NCBI GenBank assembly: GCA_944322355.1
Contig: CALUOT010000017.1
Span: forward strand, 1-46,159
Reading direction: 5' to 3'
From: an uncultured Bacteroides sp.
GTDB taxonomy: Bacteria; Bacteroidota; Bacteroidia; Bacteroidales; Bacteroidaceae
DNA length: 46,159 bases
A program made the position numbers and the translations under genes. Shown in pieces: positions 1-8,138 of the stretch. A model generated the notes under the pieces. That model was not told where the DNA came from. It saw only the letters and a program-made list of their open reading frames with translations, and did no database searches. Every line of letters starts with the position of its first letter. The first letter of the stretch is position 1.

Positions 1-309
1 CGAGAGCACTTTCATGCCTGTGGCTTCTACTGCCTGCTTGAACTCCTGGGGCGTTTTGCCGTAGAATTTGCCTTCGTTGTAGTTAGCTGCTTCCACGCTG
101 GTGTAGCCCATGTCTGCCAGTTGCTTCAATACAGTTTCCAGTTGATTGTTGTCTTGCAGCAAGTCTCTGGCTGAGTAGAGCTGTATGCACACTTCCTTCT
201 TCACGGGTTGTGTAACTTCGGCGGAGGCTTGCCCGCCTGCCGACTTCGTGGTGCACGATGCCAACGGAAGGGCTAAGCCAAGAACTAATGTATAAAAAAG
301 CTTCTTCAT
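1..309 (-). CDS. Sugar phosphate isomerase/epimerase-like TIM-barrel lipoprotein (N-terminal part)
   Basis: The first 103 codons are present; the gene runs off the left edge. It starts MKKLFYTLVLGLALPLASC, a lipoprotein signal with lipobox LASC, then a short Gln/Ala/Thr linker. VCIQLYSARDLL and LADMGYTSVEAANY are typical of the xylose-isomerase-like TIM barrel (AP endonuclease family 2 fold). Proteins of this type next to DUF1080 and Gfo/Idh/MocA genes act in 3-keto-glycoside breakdown, probably as a hydratase or epimerase on the keto or enol sugar; that role is inferred from context. It is the last visible gene of the minus-strand operon, 18 bases after the DUF1080 gene. The fold assignment is fairly secure, the substrate is not. 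Confidence 0.8.
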   Translation of the reverse strand, partial: MKKLFYTLVLGLALPLASCTTKSAGGQASAEVTQPVKKEVCIQLYSARDLLQDNNQLETVLKQLADMGYTSVEAANYNEGKFYGKTPQEFKQAVEATGMKVLS

Positions 310-327
310 GAGGATTTCCTGTGACTG

Positions 328-1212
328 TTAGTCAAGAATCTTCACGCGGATGTTGCGGAACCAGATGTCGTCGCCATGGTCTTGCAGACCGATGTAACCT
401 TCGTGGTTGTCGCCGCCGCAGTTGTTCAGCAACTCAAATGCCAAGGGCCATGCTTCTTGGCTGAATTTGCTTGCCTGGAGCATTTCTGTCCATTGCTTGG
501 TCCAGAGGTGGTATTCCAGTACGTTCTGATCGTTCTGAGCGTGTACTACTGTGCCTTTGTAAACTAGGATTTTTGCCTTGTTCCATTCACCGAAGGGTTT
601 TGCGTTCTGCGGTTTGGCAGGAATCATGTCATACAGAGAAGCAGCCTGGCGATTGTTGTCTTTGCCCAGTTTGGCATCCGGGTGGTTCTCGTTATCCAGC
701 AACTGGTATTCGGGAGCGGAGATGTAGATAGGCTCCAATACTTCCTTGCCGTCCTTGTCCTTGGACATAACTTCCTGTGCCAGGTACAGGATACCGGAGT
801 TACCGCCCTTGGAAATCTTCCACTCGATTTCCAGTTCAAAGTTCTTGAACTTGTGAGAGAAAATCAGGTCGCCGCCGTCGTCTACCTGGGCTTCGCCGCC
901 TCCGCTGCCGTTGAACTTCAGGCAACCGTCTTCAATGACCCAGCGTGCAGGCACTTTATCTTTACCATAGCCGCGCCAGCCTTTGAGCGACTTGCCGTCG
1001 AAGATAACGTAGTAACCGTCTTTGTCTTTGGTAAACTCTTCCAAGTTGGCTTGGGGATTATTCAATACCCTGTATTCGGGTATCTTGTTTTCTGTTGTTT
1101 GGGTTTCTGCCGTTGCGGTTTCTGTTGCTTGTTGTTTCTTTTGGCCGCCTCCGCAGGCAACCAATGAACCTGCTGCCAAGCAGCAAGCCAACGAATAGAT
1201 TACTTTTTTCAT
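328..1212 (-). CDS. DUF1080 lipoprotein, probable 3-keto-glycoside lyase/hydrolase
   Basis: 294 residues. The signal MKKVIYSLACCLAAGSLVAC is a lipoprotein leader (lipobox LVAC), followed by a Gln/Thr-rich linker to about residue 50. The rest is one DUF1080 (concanavalin-like, '3-keto-disaccharide hydrolase') domain: FDGKSLKGWRGYG near residue 71, FELEIEWKISKGGNSGILY near 125-145, and YIGLQDHGDDIWFRNIRVK at the C terminus are family hallmarks. Members act on glycosides already oxidised at C3, releasing the aglycone by elimination or hydrolysis. It lies between a Tat-type oxidoreductase and a TIM-barrel lipoprotein, as expected for a periplasmic or surface pathway. Which 3-keto substrate it takes cannot be read from sequence. 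Confidence 0.87.
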   Translation of the reverse strand: MKKVIYSLACCLAAGSLVACGGGQKKQQATETATAETQTTENKIPEYRVLNNPQANLEEFTKDKDGYYVIFDGKSLKGWRGYGKDKVPARWVIEDGCLKFNGSGGGEAQVDDGGDLIFSHKFKNFELEIEWKISKGGNSGILYLAQEVMSKDKDGKEVLEPIYISAPEYQLLDNENHPDAKLGKDNNRQAASLYDMIPAKPQNAKPFGEWNKAKILVYKGTVVHAQNDQNVLEYHLWTKQWTEMLQASKFSQEAWPLAFELLNNCGGDNHEGYIGLQDHGDDIWFRNIRVKILD

Positions 1213-1260
1213 AATAGATGTGTGTTTTGTAATTGATATTATTGTTATTTAATGTTGTTG

Positions 1261-2748
1261 TTATCTTGGTATATCGGGCAACTTCCAGCCTTCGCGGTAA
1301 TTGTGCTTGATAAGCTCGGCTGCGAATTGCTGTGCATTGACGGGGTCTGTCCAAGTCTTGTCGAACGTGGGGTGTCCGTTGTGAATTTGGAAACCGTCCT
1401 TGATGACTGTCTTTAGTGTTTCGTCCGGACCGATATTGGTGAAGCGCATATTGGCGCCGTCCCATTCCAGCGTCTTATTCAGACCTTGCAGACGGATGGC
1501 AAGTACGCCCATTACTACCATTTCGTTCATTGGACCTGCTTCCGAGAAGTCGGACTTACACGGTACGCGGTTCTCTTTACTTTCCTTACAGGCACGTACC
1601 CAATCCATTTCGTGTCCACCGTTCATGGCGTTGGGCACGCGACGGCATACCTTCGGCGCGTTGGGTACGCGACCGGAGAGCAACCACGGGTTCTGTCCGT
1701 AGCAGCCGCAAATCAGCGTATCCTTCGTCCCGTGGAAGATGGTCAGACCACCGCCGCTCTGCATCAGTTGCTTGCCTTCGGGGAAACCTTTCGGACGTTC
1801 GGGCATCATGCCGCCATCATACCAGTGTACTTCTACTTCGGGCATGGCTACCTTCGGCATATTTTCGCGTGCAGGGAATATCATCTTCACATGCTGTGCT
1901 TGTGGGGCGCAAGCGTTGAGCAGTAGTGTAGACGAACCTTCTACCTTGGTGGGGTATTTCAGCTTTAGCGCGCGGAAGGGTTGGTGCAGGATGTGGCAAG
2001 CCATATCGCCGAGGGCGCCTGTACCGTAGTCCCACCAGCCGCGCCAGTTCCATGGATGGTAGATTTCGTTGTACGGATTCAGCTTCGCAGGACCGGTGAA
2101 CAAGTCCCAATTCAGTGTCTTGGGAATGCGGTCTTCTTTTTCGGGTACGTTCAAGCCTTGCGGCCAGATGGGGCGGTCGGTAGCGCATTCTACTTTGTAT
2201 ACGTCGCCGATTTCTCCGTTCCAAATCCATTCGCAAACCAAATCGGTGCCTTCGTCCGACGAACCTTGGTTACCCATCTGCGTAACTACGCCGGTAGAGG
2301 CAGCCAGCTTGGTGAGCAAGCGCGATTCGTAAACCGAGTGCGTCAACGGCTTTTGGCAGAATACGTGTTTGCCCATGGTCATGGCGTCGGCCGTGATGAT
2401 GGCGTGCGTGTGGTCGGCGGTAGCGATGATGACGCCGTCGATGGACTTGCCCATTTCGTCGTACATCTTCCGGTAGTCCCAATACTTCTTGGCTTTGGGG
2501 AATTCGTCGAACACGCCTTTGGCATATCTCCAATCGACGTCACACAAGGCAACGATGTTTTCGGTATCTTTCACATGGTTGATGTTGGTGTGTCCCATGC
2601 CGCCGATACCAACGGCTGCGATGTTCAGTTTGTCTGTCGGAGGAATATGCCCGTGGCTTCTTCCTAAAATAGAACTCGGTGCAATAGTCAGTCCAGCGAG
2701 TGCCAGGCCACCAGTCTTGAGAAATTCTCTGCGTGTAAATTTAGACAT
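1261..2748 (-). CDS. Gfo/Idh/MocA family oxidoreductase with twin-arginine signal
   Basis: 495 residues. It begins MSKFTRREFLKTGGLALAG, with an RREFLK twin-arginine motif, so the protein is probably folded with its cofactor in the cytoplasm and exported. The Rossmann part follows (LNIAAVGIGGMGHTNINHV), then VIIATADHTHAIITADAM and the family motif KHVFCQKPLTHS around residue 130. The C-terminal half is the GFO_IDH_MocA alpha/beta substrate domain. The likely role is NAD(P)-dependent C3 oxidation of a sugar or glycoside or reduction of the 3-keto product. It lies 48 bases upstream of the DUF1080 gene in the same operon. Family and export signal are clear; reaction direction is inferred. Confidence 0.88.
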   Translation of the reverse strand: MSKFTRREFLKTGGLALAGLTIAPSSILGRSHGHIPPTDKLNIAAVGIGGMGHTNINHVKDTENIVALCDVDWRYAKGVFDEFPKAKKYWDYRKMYDEMGKSIDGVIIATADHTHAIITADAMTMGKHVFCQKPLTHSVYESRLLTKLAASTGVVTQMGNQGSSDEGTDLVCEWIWNGEIGDVYKVECATDRPIWPQGLNVPEKEDRIPKTLNWDLFTGPAKLNPYNEIYHPWNWRGWWDYGTGALGDMACHILHQPFRALKLKYPTKVEGSSTLLLNACAPQAQHVKMIFPARENMPKVAMPEVEVHWYDGGMMPERPKGFPEGKQLMQSGGGLTIFHGTKDTLICGCYGQNPWLLSGRVPNAPKVCRRVPNAMNGGHEMDWVRACKESKENRVPCKSDFSEAGPMNEMVVMGVLAIRLQGLNKTLEWDGANMRFTNIGPDETLKTVIKDGFQIHNGHPTFDKTWTDPVNAQQFAAELIKHNYREGWKLPDIPR

Positions 2749-2809
2749 GGTTATTAGATATTAAAAATGAACAATAATTTGATTTATATGATAAACATTT
2801 TGTTGTCGT

Positions 2810-3883
2810 TCAAGTAGCAGGCCGGAGCAGGCCGTACCCGTTCTTCATGTGCTTGCGCCGTTCCCTGATGGCTTCCAGCGTATCCAGGTTGCCTATGCAG
2901 GGCAGGGCATGCTGTGCGGCGTCTTCCAGAAACTTCCAGGCATATTGTGAGGCAATGGCAGAATCGCGCAGCCCGGGCAGGTGTGGGTCTCTTTCTCCCT
3001 TTTCCACTGACGTTGCCATCAGTTGGCAAAGGCGGTCTATGTTCTTGCCTCCGAAGGGATGCTCCAGCCGCACGGTCCGGTTTACCCCGTGCAGTTCTAC
3101 CACGGCAGTCTTGAAGTCGTGCGTCATGCGCACGATACCTTTCGTGCCGATAATGTCCGTATAAGAGTTGTGTGTCTGGTCTTTAGAAAGTTGTCCGTAG
3201 ACGAAGCCCTGGGTGATGTCAAACACCACGCCGTTCTCGAAGGTGCCGTGGCATTGCAGCCACCACGGGTCTTTGTAACTCCACATACGCAGGGCTTGTG
3301 CGTGCCAAGTGTGGTATTCGCTTCCGGCATACCAGCGTGCTATGTCCACATAGTGCATGCCGCAGTCATGGAAGGCTGGACCTTCGTACTCATGTCCTTC
3401 GCCTGGCGCCAGTCCCGGTGTCATGTGGCAGATGCGCAAGATGGCGAGCTCGCCTATTTCGCCTTCATCGATAAATTGTTTCATGGCTTGGTGGTACCAC
3501 GAGTTGCGCAGGTAAAGGTTAACGGTAGAGAAGCAGTGGCTTTGTTCAGCCAGTTCCACGGTTTGCCATTCGCGTTCCAAGGTGTCTGCCACCGGTTTTT
3601 CGGCGATGAAGTGTTTGCCGTGGCGTACCGCTTTTTCGATTTGTTCCTTGCGCGAGTCTGCCAAGGCATACAAACCTACTACTTGCACTTGCGGGTCGTT
3701 AAATATCTCGTCTTCGTTGTCGGTAACTTGTGTGGATGCCGGCCATTGTTCACGGGCGCGCTTGCGTGCTTCCGGGTCCTTGTCGCAGATATAAACGACG
3801 TTCCACTGATCGCTTTTGCGCATTGCTTCCGCATGCATTTGCCCCATCCTTCCGTAACCAATAAGGGCAGCCTCTATTTTCAT
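2810..3883 (-). CDS. Gfo/Idh/MocA family oxidoreductase (no signal peptide)
   Basis: 357 residues. The N terminus MKIEAALIGYGRMGQMHAEA is a Rossmann dinucleotide-binding motif with no export signal, so this is a cytoplasmic enzyme, unlike its Tat-signalled neighbour. KHFIAEKPVADTLEREW (near residue 90) carries the EKP motif of Gfo/Idh/MocA dehydrogenases. HDCGMHYVDIARWYAG in the middle resembles the catalytic DxxxH region. It is the first gene of the four-gene minus-strand operon and is preceded by a -33/-7 promoter. It probably catalyses the NAD(P)-linked reduction or oxidation at the end of the keto-sugar route; the substrate is unknown. The 61-base gap to the next gene has no terminator. 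Confidence 0.85.
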   Translation of the reverse strand: MKIEAALIGYGRMGQMHAEAMRKSDQWNVVYICDKDPEARKRAREQWPASTQVTDNEDEIFNDPQVQVVGLYALADSRKEQIEKAVRHGKHFIAEKPVADTLEREWQTVELAEQSHCFSTVNLYLRNSWYHQAMKQFIDEGEIGELAILRICHMTPGLAPGEGHEYEGPAFHDCGMHYVDIARWYAGSEYHTWHAQALRMWSYKDPWWLQCHGTFENGVVFDITQGFVYGQLSKDQTHNSYTDIIGTKGIVRMTHDFKTAVVELHGVNRTVRLEHPFGGKNIDRLCQLMATSVEKGERDPHLPGLRDSAIASQYAWKFLEDAAQHALPCIGNLDTLEAIRERRKHMKNGYGLLRPAT

Positions 3884-4008
3884 ATTTCATCAAATGAGGA
3901 GGTTGGACGGAATAAACATACATCAGTCAGTGCATTCTTGCCATGTGGTAGAATGTTGAGTTTACATGGTAAATATTGTATCATAGTCTTTTTATGTTTG
4001 TTGTGTAA

Positions 4009-4040
4009 CAAATATAGGCCTTAAGTAGGAAAAAAAGCAA
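4009..4040 (-). promoter_or_regulatory. Predicted promoter of the 3-keto-glycoside operon
   Basis: Read on the minus strand there is a TTG at 4040-4038 and TATATTTG at 4016-4009, 21 bases apart, matching the Bacteroidetes -33 TTG / -7 TAnnTTTG pattern. Transcription would begin about 120 bases before the ATG at 3883. The remainder of the 339-base gap 3884-4222 holds a possible hairpin (4074-4093) and the dusB -7 element; I see nothing else in it. Confidence 0.55.
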
Positions 4041-4073
4041 TTTTGTGTGCTAAAAAAACGAAAAGAAGCAAAG

Positions 4074-4093
4074 AATCCGGCAAATGACGGATT
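4074..4093. terminator. Possible hairpin in a divergent intergenic region
   Basis: AATCCG (4074-4079) pairs with CGGATT (4088-4093) over an 8-base loop, and purine- and pyrimidine-rich flanks (AAGAAGC, TTCTTCG) could extend the stem. It sits between divergent promoters, so a terminator role is not obvious; it could insulate them or be chance. Confidence 0.3.
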
Positions 4094-4194
4094 TTCTTCG
4101 TTTTTCTACGCCAGATACAGATACCCAATTGAAAAGTAATCCAAAAACTTTCTATATCTGCTTCCCGATTCTTAATATTGACCTTATTTTTCCG

Positions 4195-4202
4195 TATTTT
4201 TG
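4195..4202 (+). promoter_or_regulatory. -7 element for dusB
   Basis: TATTTTTG matches TAnnTTTG and lies 20 bases before the dusB ATG. No good -33 element is visible at the usual 19-21 base spacing, so this is a weaker prediction. Confidence 0.4.
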
Positions 4203-4222
4203 CACCCTAAACGGATAGAATC

Positions 4223-5242
4223 ATGAAGATACGAGATATTGATTTGGGAGAACGCCCTGTGCTATTGGCTCCCATGGAGGACGTTACCGACCCGGCTTTC
4301 CGCCTGCTATGCAAGCATTTTGGTGCCAATATGGTATACACCGAATTCGTTTCGGCCGATGCCTTGATACGCGCTGTCAGCAAGACGGAACAGAAACTCG
4401 CCATTGCCGACGAGGAACGTCCCGTGGCCATCCAGATATATGGACGGGACACGGCCACGATGGTGGAAGCCGCCCGTATCGTGGAGCAGGCCCGGCCCGA
4501 TGTGCTCGACCTGAACTTCGGCTGTCCCGTGAAGCGCGTGGCAGGCAAGGGAGCCGGTGCCGGTATGCTGCGGAATGTACCGCTGATGCTGGATATCACC
4601 CGCGCCGTGGTGGATGCCGTACAGATTCCCGTCACGGTGAAAACACGCCTGGGCTGGGATGCTGAAAACAAAATCATCCCCACCCTGGCCGAACAACTAC
4701 AGGACTGTGGCATCGCTGCCTTGACCATTCACGGCCGGACCCGCGCGCAAATGTACACCGGCGAAGCTGACTGGACCCTCATCGGCGAGGTGAAGCGCAA
4801 TCCACGCATTACGATTCCCATCATCGGCAACGGCGACATCACCACCCCCCAGCGAGCCCGCGAATGCTTCGATCTCTACGGCGTGGATGCCGTTATGGTG
4901 GGGCGGGCCAGCTTCGGACGGCCTTGGATATTCCGCGAGATACGCCATTACCTCGACACGGGCCGACCGCTGCCTCCGCTCGCTCCGGCGTGGTGCCTGG
5001 ACGTACTGCGCCGACAGGTGGATGACAGCATCCGGTTGCTGGACGAGCGACGCGGCATCCTGCACGTACGCCGGCACTTAGCGGCCAGTCCGCTCTTCAA
5101 AGGCATCCCCCACTTCCGCGAGACACGCATCGCCATGCTGCGGGCCGAAACGCGGGAAGAGTTGTTCCGAATCCTGGACAAAATAGGGCGGGAGTACCTG
5201 CTTCCGGCGTCCGATGTCACATCAAACGCCGTTTCATCTTAA
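4223..5242 (+). CDS. dusB: tRNA dihydrouridine synthase
   Basis: 339 residues. This is an FMN enzyme that reduces uridine to dihydrouridine in the tRNA D-loop. LLAPMEDVTDPAFRLLCKHF near the start is the classic Dus opening. LNFGCPVKRVAGKGAGAGML (near residue 95) contains the catalytic cysteine and the phosphate-binding segment, and IIGNGDITTPQ with VMVGRASFGRPW near 195-235 form the FMN phosphate site. Length and motif order match the DusB-type subfamily found in Bacteroidetes. The start fits MKIRDIDLGERPVLLAPM and the -7 element just upstream. It is divergent from the keto-sugar operon, and the next gene on the same strand is 108 bases away. Confidence 0.93.
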   Translation: MKIRDIDLGERPVLLAPMEDVTDPAFRLLCKHFGANMVYTEFVSADALIRAVSKTEQKLAIADEERPVAIQIYGRDTATMVEAARIVEQARPDVLDLNFGCPVKRVAGKGAGAGMLRNVPLMLDITRAVVDAVQIPVTVKTRLGWDAENKIIPTLAEQLQDCGIAALTIHGRTRAQMYTGEADWTLIGEVKRNPRITIPIIGNGDITTPQRARECFDLYGVDAVMVGRASFGRPWIFREIRHYLDTGRPLPPLAPAWCLDVLRRQVDDSIRLLDERRGILHVRRHLAASPLFKGIPHFRETRIAMLRAETREELFRILDKIGREYLLPASDVTSNAVSS

Positions 5243-5350
5243 CCCCTTCCAGAAGGCATCCGGGGCCGATTTTGGCTGAATCCGGACGATTCGGGAACGA
5301 AGAGTATATACATCGAAAAGAATTGACATAATATAAATAATTACAGCTTT

Positions 5351-6187
5351 ATGATGAACCGATTACTTACCCTCTGCGCCGCGCTGGTTTGGGTTTTGAC
5401 AGCCGACGCATCGTCCCCCGCTCCGCAGGCCGGGCAGGACACACAGCCGGAACCTGTACGCAGCCAATGGACGGGCTGCCGCGTAGCTTTCCTGGGCGAC
5501 TCCATCACCGACAGCGTGCATGTGGGCACGGAGCGTTGTTACTGGGAATTTCTGGCCGACTTCATGGGCCTGCGCCCCTTGTGCTACGGCATCAACGGCA
5601 ACCGGATGAACGGCATTCTGCGGCAAGCCGAACGCCTCTTGAAAGACCATGGACAGGAAGTGGAAGCCATCCTCATCTTTGCCGGAACGAACGATTACAA
5701 CGGTTCCGTCCCTTTGGGCGAATGGTATCGGACGACGCAACGCGATGTACCGCTGGCCAACGGCAAGACCGGCACTCGGCCTTATCGCCTGCCCGACATG
5801 AACCCCGATACCTTCCGAGGACGCATCAACCGGCTGATGGACTTCCTGAAGACGAACTATCCAACTAAGCAAATCATCCTGCTGACGCCGCTGCATCGGG
5901 GCTTCGCCCGGTTCAGCGCCCAAAATGTGCAGCCCGAAGAGGCTTCCCCCAACGGGCTGGGTCTGTATGTCGATGCGTATGTGAATGCCGTGAAGGAGGC
6001 GGGCAACGTATGGGCTGTCCCCGTGATTGACTTGAATGCGCTGAGCGGTCTATATCCGATGAACGACAGCCACACGCGCTACTTCCATCGGGCCGACACG
6101 GATCGGCTGCATCCCAACACCGCCGGACACCGCCGCATGGCTCTGACGTTGATGTATCAGCTGATGGCTCTACCGGCTCGATTTTGA
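5351..6187 (+). CDS. Secreted SGNH/GDSL-type hydrolase
   Basis: 278 residues. The N terminus (MMNRLLTLCAALVWVLTADA) is a Sec signal peptide. Four SGNH blocks are visible: FLGDSITDS (block I, nucleophile Ser near residue 51), GINGNRMNG (block II glycine), IFAGTNDYNG (block III, GTND) and DRLHPNTAGHRRMA (block V, Asp and His) near the C terminus. Such enzymes remove acyl groups from carbohydrates or lipids in the periplasm. There is no carbohydrate operon beside it, so the substrate is open. A second in-frame ATG one codon downstream is equally possible as start. It is convergent with the ABC ATPase gene, with only 41 bases between them. Confidence 0.85.
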   Translation: MMNRLLTLCAALVWVLTADASSPAPQAGQDTQPEPVRSQWTGCRVAFLGDSITDSVHVGTERCYWEFLADFMGLRPLCYGINGNRMNGILRQAERLLKDHGQEVEAILIFAGTNDYNGSVPLGEWYRTTQRDVPLANGKTGTRPYRLPDMNPDTFRGRINRLMDFLKTNYPTKQIILLTPLHRGFARFSAQNVQPEEASPNGLGLYVDAYVNAVKEAGNVWAVPVIDLNALSGLYPMNDSHTRYFHRADTDRLHPNTAGHRRMALTLMYQLMALPARF

Positions 6188-6228
6188 TAATGGCTTATAA
6201 CTTGTAGCTCGTCACTTGTCACTGAATA

Positions 6229-6879
6229 TCATTCCCCGTTGATGACGATTTTCTTCGCGTCCGTCCAGTGTTCGGCCTGGGCATCGTGCGAAACGAGCAC
6301 CACGGCACACGAAGTGCGAAGTTCGTCCAGTAGCCGGTAGAGGCCGGAGCGGGAGGTACGATCCAGGTAGGTGTCGGGTTCGTCCAGCAGCAGGACTTCG
6401 GGTTCGCCCACCAAGGCACGTCCCAACAGGGCACGTTGCAACTGGCCACCGCTGAGGGTACCGATGGGGGCAGACTCCCGTCCTTCGAGACCCATGCGGC
6501 GGATAACGTCCTGCACCCGGCCACGCTCATCGGCAGTGAGACGTCGCCACAGGGGACGGACACCTGCCAGGCCACTGCTCACCAGGCCGGAAACGGTAAG
6601 GGGAAAACGGCGGTCGATGGCGGCATACTGGGGCAGATAGCCTATAACAGGTGGACGGCCGGCCGAAGCGGGACGACAGGAACAACGAATGATACTGCCC
6701 GAGGTGGGAGACACCAGGCCGAGCATAGCCTTGAGCAGGGTAGTTTTCCCACTGCCATTGGGGCCGACCAAGAGCACGAGGTCGCCGGGACATACCGAGA
6801 GGTTGACGTCGCGCAACACCGGATGTCCATCGTAGGCCACGCTGAGGTGACAGACTTCTATTAGCGCATGATTCTTCAT
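6229..6879 (-). CDS. ABC transporter ATP-binding protein, metal (Zn/Mn) type
   Basis: 216 residues, a complete compact ABC ATPase. Walker A GPNGSGKTT is at about 39-47, the Q-loop at YLPQYAAID, the signature LSGGQLQRA at about 142-150, Walker B VLLLDEPDT at about 162-170, and the switch histidine in VSHDA near 198. The YLPQYAAIDRRFPLTV segment resembles ZnuC/MntB-type metal importers. It lies 10 bases downstream of the metal-binding lipoprotein gene on the same strand, which supports a zinc or manganese importer. The partner membrane permease is not in this window: the next gene downstream is a convergent hydrolase. Metal choice is inferred. Confidence 0.85.
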   Translation of the reverse strand: MKNHALIEVCHLSVAYDGHPVLRDVNLSVCPGDLVLLVGPNGSGKTTLLKAMLGLVSPTSGSIIRCSCRPASAGRPPVIGYLPQYAAIDRRFPLTVSGLVSSGLAGVRPLWRRLTADERGRVQDVIRRMGLEGRESAPIGTLSGGQLQRALLGRALVGEPEVLLLDEPDTYLDRTSRSGLYRLLDELRTSCAVVLVSHDAQAEHWTDAKKIVINGE

Positions 6880-6889
6880 GATTCGTTCT

Positions 6890-7828
6890 TCATTTAACCA
6901 ACTCTTCTGCTACCCGAAGCATCTCTGCCGGCCAATCGTAGGCCAGGGGATTGATAGAAACGACACGGGCACCGGTCTGTCGGGCCACCATCTCAGCATG
7001 ACGGCGGTCGAATTCGGGCTGGACAAACACGACACGGGCACCGGTACTACGGGACTCCTCAATGAGCCGGGATAACCGGGCAGGTGAGGGTTCTTTACCT
7101 CCTTCCTCGATGGGCAGCTGGAGCAGACCGTAGTCGCGGGCAAAGTATGTGAGGGAAGGATGGTAGATGAGGAAGGAACGGGAAGCGCCGGGACGGGACA
7201 GAAGCGAACGGCATAAGCTGTCGGTGCGATTGATGACAGTAAGCAGGCTGTCGTAACGGCTCCGGTAGAGGTCGGCCTGTGAGGAGTCGAGACTGACGAG
7301 AGCACGAAAGACGTTGGCGGCCAGGATACGGGCATTGGCTGTCGAGGTCCAGACGTGAGGCTCGGGGCCGGTGTGAGTATGGCCGGTGTGAGCGTCATGA
7401 TCTTCGGTCTCGGGCGAAAGGAGGTAATCGACGCCGTGGCCGGTGTCAAACACACGGAGGTGGGGAGCAGCGGTTTGTAAGCGGTCTGTCCAAGTTTGTT
7501 CAAAGCCAAGAAAACCAACGCGCAGATAGGCCCGGCTGTGGGAGAAGTCGACCAACTGGGCGGGTGTGGGGTCGTAAGTTTCGGGGCTGGCACCACGCGG
7601 CACCAGGCTGACCACTTCGAATTGTTCGCCGGTGATGGCTTGTGTGAAGTAGCGCAGGGGTTCGATGGTGACCGTAATCAGGGGTTTGGTTGCTTCTGAA
7701 GAGGCATGTCCGTTGCCTTTCGACCCGCATGCGGCAAGCAGCGGGAGGAGGCAGCATAATAAATGAAGAATGAGGAATGAGGAATGGCCGCTGTGTGGCG
7801 AATGAATGGTTATTTTTTCGTTTTTCAT
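6890..7828 (-). CDS. Metal ABC transporter substrate-binding lipoprotein (ZnuA-like)
   Basis: About 313 residues from ATG 7828. The lipobox is LLAAC, and the mature protein shows the cluster A-I metal-binding fold. HVWTS gives the first histidine, YHPSLTYFARDYGL the second, and VVFVQPEFDRRHAEMVA plus INPLAYDWP the C-terminal acidic part. A His/Asp-rich loop (EDHDAHTGHTHTG) just before HVWTS is typical of zinc-binding members. An upstream start at 7870 (preceded by AGGAAGGA) is possible. A start at 7942 is unlikely, because the -7 element 7938-7931 would lie inside the gene. The signal peptide HSSFLILHLL is encoded by an ATGAAGAATGAGGAATG-like repeat that elsewhere is intergenic. Confidence 0.82.
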   Translation of the reverse strand: MKNEKITIHSPHSGHSSFLILHLLCCLLPLLAACGSKGNGHASSEATKPLITVTIEPLRYFTQAITGEQFEVVSLVPRGASPETYDPTPAQLVDFSHSRAYLRVGFLGFEQTWTDRLQTAAPHLRVFDTGHGVDYLLSPETEDHDAHTGHTHTGPEPHVWTSTANARILAANVFRALVSLDSSQADLYRSRYDSLLTVINRTDSLCRSLLSRPGASRSFLIYHPSLTYFARDYGLLQLPIEEGGKEPSPARLSRLIEESRSTGARVVFVQPEFDRRHAEMVARQTGARVVSINPLAYDWPAEMLRVAEELVK

Positions 7829-7930
7829 TTTCCGTTCTTTATTAATTCTATATTTAAAACAGTTCTTCATTTCTAATCCTTCCTGTGAATCGGGAACTGA
7901 GATGATGTTGTCGTATTTAAAGATTGGGTG

Positions 7931-7938
7931 CAAAAATA
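7931..7938 (-). promoter_or_regulatory. -7 element for the metal-binding lipoprotein gene
   Basis: On the minus strand the bases read TATTTTTG, matching TAnnTTTG. Its position argues that translation starts downstream, at 7870 or 7828. No clear -33 element was found. Confidence 0.4.
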
Positions 7939-8017
7939 GCAATAAATCGGAAGGAATTCTAACTTAGAAGAAAAAGTTTTCATACCCTGTTTAGAATACA
8001 TTCTGGGGCGGTTCTGG

Positions 8018-8098
8018 AAGGTTGCAAACATAGAAGCCGAATGTTGCAAACATTAGCCCCTTAGGTTGCAAACATTCGGGCCTTAGGTTTGCAACCTT
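8018..8098. repeat. Array A: 22-bp palindromic mini-array
   Basis: Three full units and a closing unit with exact 22-base spacing (units start at 8018, 8040, 8062, 8084). Each is arm AAGGTT/AATGTT/TAGGTT, centre GCA, arm AACATA/AACATT, then 7 bases (GAAGCCG, AGCCCCT, CGGGCCT). The last unit is inverted: TAGGTT-TGC-AACCTT. Unit 2 is a perfect palindrome apart from its centre. The array lies in the 310-base gap between the MnmD-like gene and the metal-binding lipoprotein gene, both on the minus strand. It shares arms and spacers with array E. Confidence 0.9.
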
Positions 8099-8138
8099 CT
8101 TGGAGGGTAGTTTTACTTATGAAGCAAATGTCATGATT

